Of a DNA stretch of 64,000 nt, positions 61,615 through 64,000 are shown in pieces. A program made the translations under genes and the position numbers. This DNA is from Notamacropus eugenii (lineage: Eukaryota > Chordata > Mammalia > Diprotodontia > Macropodidae). The stretch lies in contig NC_092872.1 of NCBI RefSeq assembly GCF_028372415.1, positions 282,723,206 to 282,787,205 of the forward strand. Reading direction: 5' to 3'. Position 1 is the first letter of the stretch. Each line of letters opens with the position of its first letter. The notes beneath the pieces were generated by a model. The model was not told where the DNA came from and ran no database searches. It worked only from the letters and a program-made list of their open reading frames with translations.

Positions 61615-62120
61615 ATCTAGAGTGTTGTGGTCAGTTCTGGGCATCTTAGTTTATAAAGCACATCAATGAGCCGGTCTGTGCCCAGAGGAGGACAATCAGG
61701 AAGATGAAGGGGCCTCAAGTCCTTCCTTCCATGTGAAGATAGGTTGAAAGAACTGTGATGTCAAGCCTATAGAAGAGAGAATTCTTAGAACTATCAGTAT
61801 TTAGTACTTAGATGCAAAGTTGGGCAGGTGGGAGATGTGAAAGTGACCTTGTGGTTGAGGGAATTCTTTTTTTTTGGCAGAAGTGAGGTCAATGACTGGA
61901 ATCTAAAGGAGAAGTTTAAACCTGACATCAGAAAACCCTCCCAACCACTGAGAGCTGCCCTTCAGAAGAACGTGGTTGGTGGGTACATTGGAGGTCTCCA
62001 AGAAGGGGCCAAATGCTCACTTGTTGGGTAGGTCCTAACTGGCTTCTGGTTGGATGAGTCCCTTTGGACTCTTACATCCTCCAAGGTCCCTTCTAGCTCA
62101 ATCTGTGATTCATTCCTAAA
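61615..62120 (+). mobile_element. CR1/L3 LINE 3' region
   Basis: Sense CR1: 'gtggtcagttctgggcatcttag', 'agaggaggacaatcaggaagatgaagg', 'tgggtacattggaggtctccaag', 'ccaaggtcccttctagctcaatctgtgattc'. Confidence 0.85.
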
Positions 62121-62379
62121 GGAAAGAAAACAGAGTGCCCCACTCAAAGAAAAGCAAATATTCTTGGGAATTTTCTTTTTCTCAGAAGAAAATCCCCAAG
62201 TGCTTGTGTACTCCACGATCACCAGGCTGTTCATTAGAAGGATTTAAAGGCCCATAAACAGCTGGTGGCCTTGTCACTCTGGTAATTCCATCATGGTTTT
62301 CAAGATTTAGATCCGGTTTTGGGGACATTGTTTCCATTTGGTTCTTCACAGTGGGGTCTCTCATTTGCTCTGTGTTGTC
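62121..62379. other. unassigned DNA
   Basis: No repeat or exon recognised. Confidence 0.3.
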
Positions 62380-62760
62380 AACAACCAAGGAGTCTATCCT
62401 GCACTAATTAGCCCTCTTGAAATTAAATAGTGCACATCGGCCAGGCTGAGAGGGTGCCTGCCTCCCAAGGACTTGTGATCAGCAAATGTTTTGCTGGGTA
62501 AACATTTTCATTTTCCCCAAATCACTTGCAGCACTTGGTGAAATCCTGAGCTGTTGGAGGACAATGACAAATGATAAACAAGTTGTTTGAGAAGATGAGA
62601 AGGTAAAGGGAAGCTGTGCAGATGTCTGCATTTACGTGGAAATGCTGCTGCCTGCCAATTATCTCCTTGACATACGCCAAGCACTAAAGTCACAGCTACA
62701 ACAGCAGCAGTGGTGGGGTATTGGTACACCAAGCCTGGAAGGATCTGACCTTCTCCCAAA
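62380..62760. promoter_or_regulatory. candidate conserved non-coding element
   Basis: Repeat-free, with CTGCACTAATTAGCCC, GAAATTAAATAGTGCAC, TGGGTAAACATTTTCA and GCATTTACGTGGAAATG. Looks like ancient enhancer sequence. Inference only. Confidence 0.3.
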
Positions 62761-62854
62761 CCATCCTTTTCCATGAGTACAAGGGAGGGAAACACAGGGT
62801 GTTCCAAAGGAAATCAGATCTTTCCCATGGCACTGAAGGCTAAGGTAAAAACTC

Positions 62855-62945
62855 AGCCTCCTGGCGACTCTGTTTCATTTTTGTCTTTGTATGCCCAGAA
62901 CCTTGCACGTAATAGATGTTTAATAAACACTCGGTGTAACTCATT
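62855..62945 (+). repeat. L2 3' tail
   Basis: 'catttttgtctttgtatgcccagaaccttgc', 'agatgtttaataaacac'. Confidence 0.85.
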
Positions 62946-63044
62946 TCCAGTCAGGAGAGATTAACCTCCTTCTCTACATGGCTCTCCAAGGAATGGGACC
63001 ACAGTGACATCCCTAGCTCAGATGTGAGAACATTTCTTACCTGA

Positions 63045-63195
63045 AGTTGGAAGGGATGGCAAGAGGTCATCTAGAATGACTGATCATTTCTCAGATGTCC
63101 AAGGTCATACAGCTAGTAAATGACTGAAGGGGTATTAAACCCAAGACTTTTGAATACAAATCTGCACCCCTCACTCTTTCTCACTGATCTATGAA
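63045..63195 (-). repeat. MIR-type SINE
   Basis: Antisense: 'gaggtcatctagaatgac', 'atgtccaaggtcatacagctagtaaatgac', head near 63185. Confidence 0.8.
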
Positions 63196-63207
63196 TTTAG
63201 CTAAGTA

Positions 63208-63450
63208 AATAATAATAATGTTAAGGATATTAATAGATTGTGTTTACCAAGTAATTTTAAAGTAGTATACGTATACTATTTCATGTGATCTCCCCCAATA
63301 TCTCTAGGAAGTGGGTGCCATTATTATTTTCATTTTACAGATGAGGAAACTGAGGCTTAGAGACATTAGGTACCCAGGATCACACAGATCATAAACGTCA
63401 GAGTCCGAATTTGGACTGCGGCTTCTTCTGCCCTTAAGTTTCACAGTTTT
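63208..63450 (-). repeat. full-length MIR SINE
   Basis: Antisense: 'tttcatgtgatctcccccaat', 'cattttacagatgaggaaactgaggcttagag', 'gatcacacagatcataaacg'. Confidence 0.9.
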
Positions 63451-64000
63451 CCCAATGTAGCTTGCTTCCTCAAAGTGTTACTTGGACTGAACTGAGAACA
63501 AAACACACAGAAGGCCGTGTGGGGTGGGGGTGAGGAGGAAGGAAGGGAGGTGATAAAGCAGAAACAACCAAGATCTTGTGCCATATGAATGGTATGGTCA
63601 GAAGCCTGAGGATTCCTCTAGAGACAGCAGTACTAGAGTACACTAGAGGCACCAATAATCAATGGTGATTACATTACGAAATGGGAACTAGAGATTGAAA
63701 AAAAATGGCATCTACCATAATTCTAAAAAGATATCACTAGGTGGCTAGAATTATAGACCAGACCCCAAAGAGATGACAAAACAAATCGTTCCAAAAAAGA
63801 TGGCAAAATCCTGGACTGAAGGTACACTTTTCAAAATATCCTGTAGGCTTCAGTGAATGTGCTGGGACTGTTGTATCCTCCCAGACAGACCCATTAGCTT
63901 AACTCTTCAGTATTTTGAATTGATGTTTTCATACCTTGTACTCATAATCCCCAAGATACATGGGATGAAAAGCTTTCAAAATAAAGAGATGTAGTTGAAA
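63451..64000. other. unassigned DNA
   Basis: No repeat, exon or RNA gene recognised. Confidence 0.3.

Noticed and set aside
1-64000. CRISPR array, tRNA, rRNA, snRNA genes or bacterial operon
   Set aside because: No spaced direct repeats or RNA gene signatures found. tRNA-like boxes belong to SINE heads, and the repeat content is mammalian.

Overview
The window looks like intergenic and 3'-terminal gene DNA from a marsupial, probably an Australian one. The evidence is its repeat content. There are dense MIR/Ther1-like and marsupial CORE-SINE (MAR1/WSINE-type) copies, with heads reading roughly GGGGCAGCTAGGTGG and shared motifs such as CAAGTCACTTAACC and TCAGTTTCCTCATCTGTAAA. There are also L2, L3/CR1, RTE and L1 pieces whose 3' ends match marsupial LINEs I know. 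All family names are from memory of consensus sequences, not from a search.

The only host gene I can support lies on the minus strand between about 46.8 and 55.3 kb. It is the last three coding exons (55199-55262, 47769-47868, 47613-47651) and 3' UTR of a protein ending in an ALMS motif, best matched to C10orf90 (FATS). The three exons have matching phases and good splice sites, and the upstream part of the gene must lie beyond 64000. A partial centrin pseudogene sits at 41785-41950, and a diverged antisense 7SL (SRP) RNA copy at 38126-38285.

Layout: 1-16 kb is a mosaic of old SINE/L2/CR1 with L1 3' ends at 1.74-2.53 and 11.07-11.25 kb. 16224-23126 is a young class I (gamma-type) endogenous retrovirus fossil with two nearly identical LTRs, a tRNA-Pro primer-binding site and a CTAG target duplication; it sits inside an L2. 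23-28 kb is L2/MIR. 27986-31175 is an antisense half-L1-like element made of an L1 5' UTR plus ORF1 and an L1 3' end, with a SINE head at the junction. 31-46 kb is again a SINE/L2/CR1 mosaic with microsatellites and a perfect 13-bp inverted repeat at 36133-36206. 46.8-64 kb is the ALMS-motif gene with introns and upstream region full of MIR, L2, CR1, L1 and RTE pieces. Several repeat-free, homeobox-motif-rich stretches (near 54.6 and 62.5 kb) are candidates for conserved non-coding elements.

I see no CRISPR, operon or bacterial signal, no tRNA or rRNA gene, and no CpG-island promoter. Nearly all open frames are chance or transposon-derived. The most novel-looking items are the half-L1/SINE chimera, an unnamed unit of about 95 bp present twice near 53.9 and 54.8 kb, the 7SL copy, and a retrovirus fossil that keeps envelope remains but no recognisable pol.
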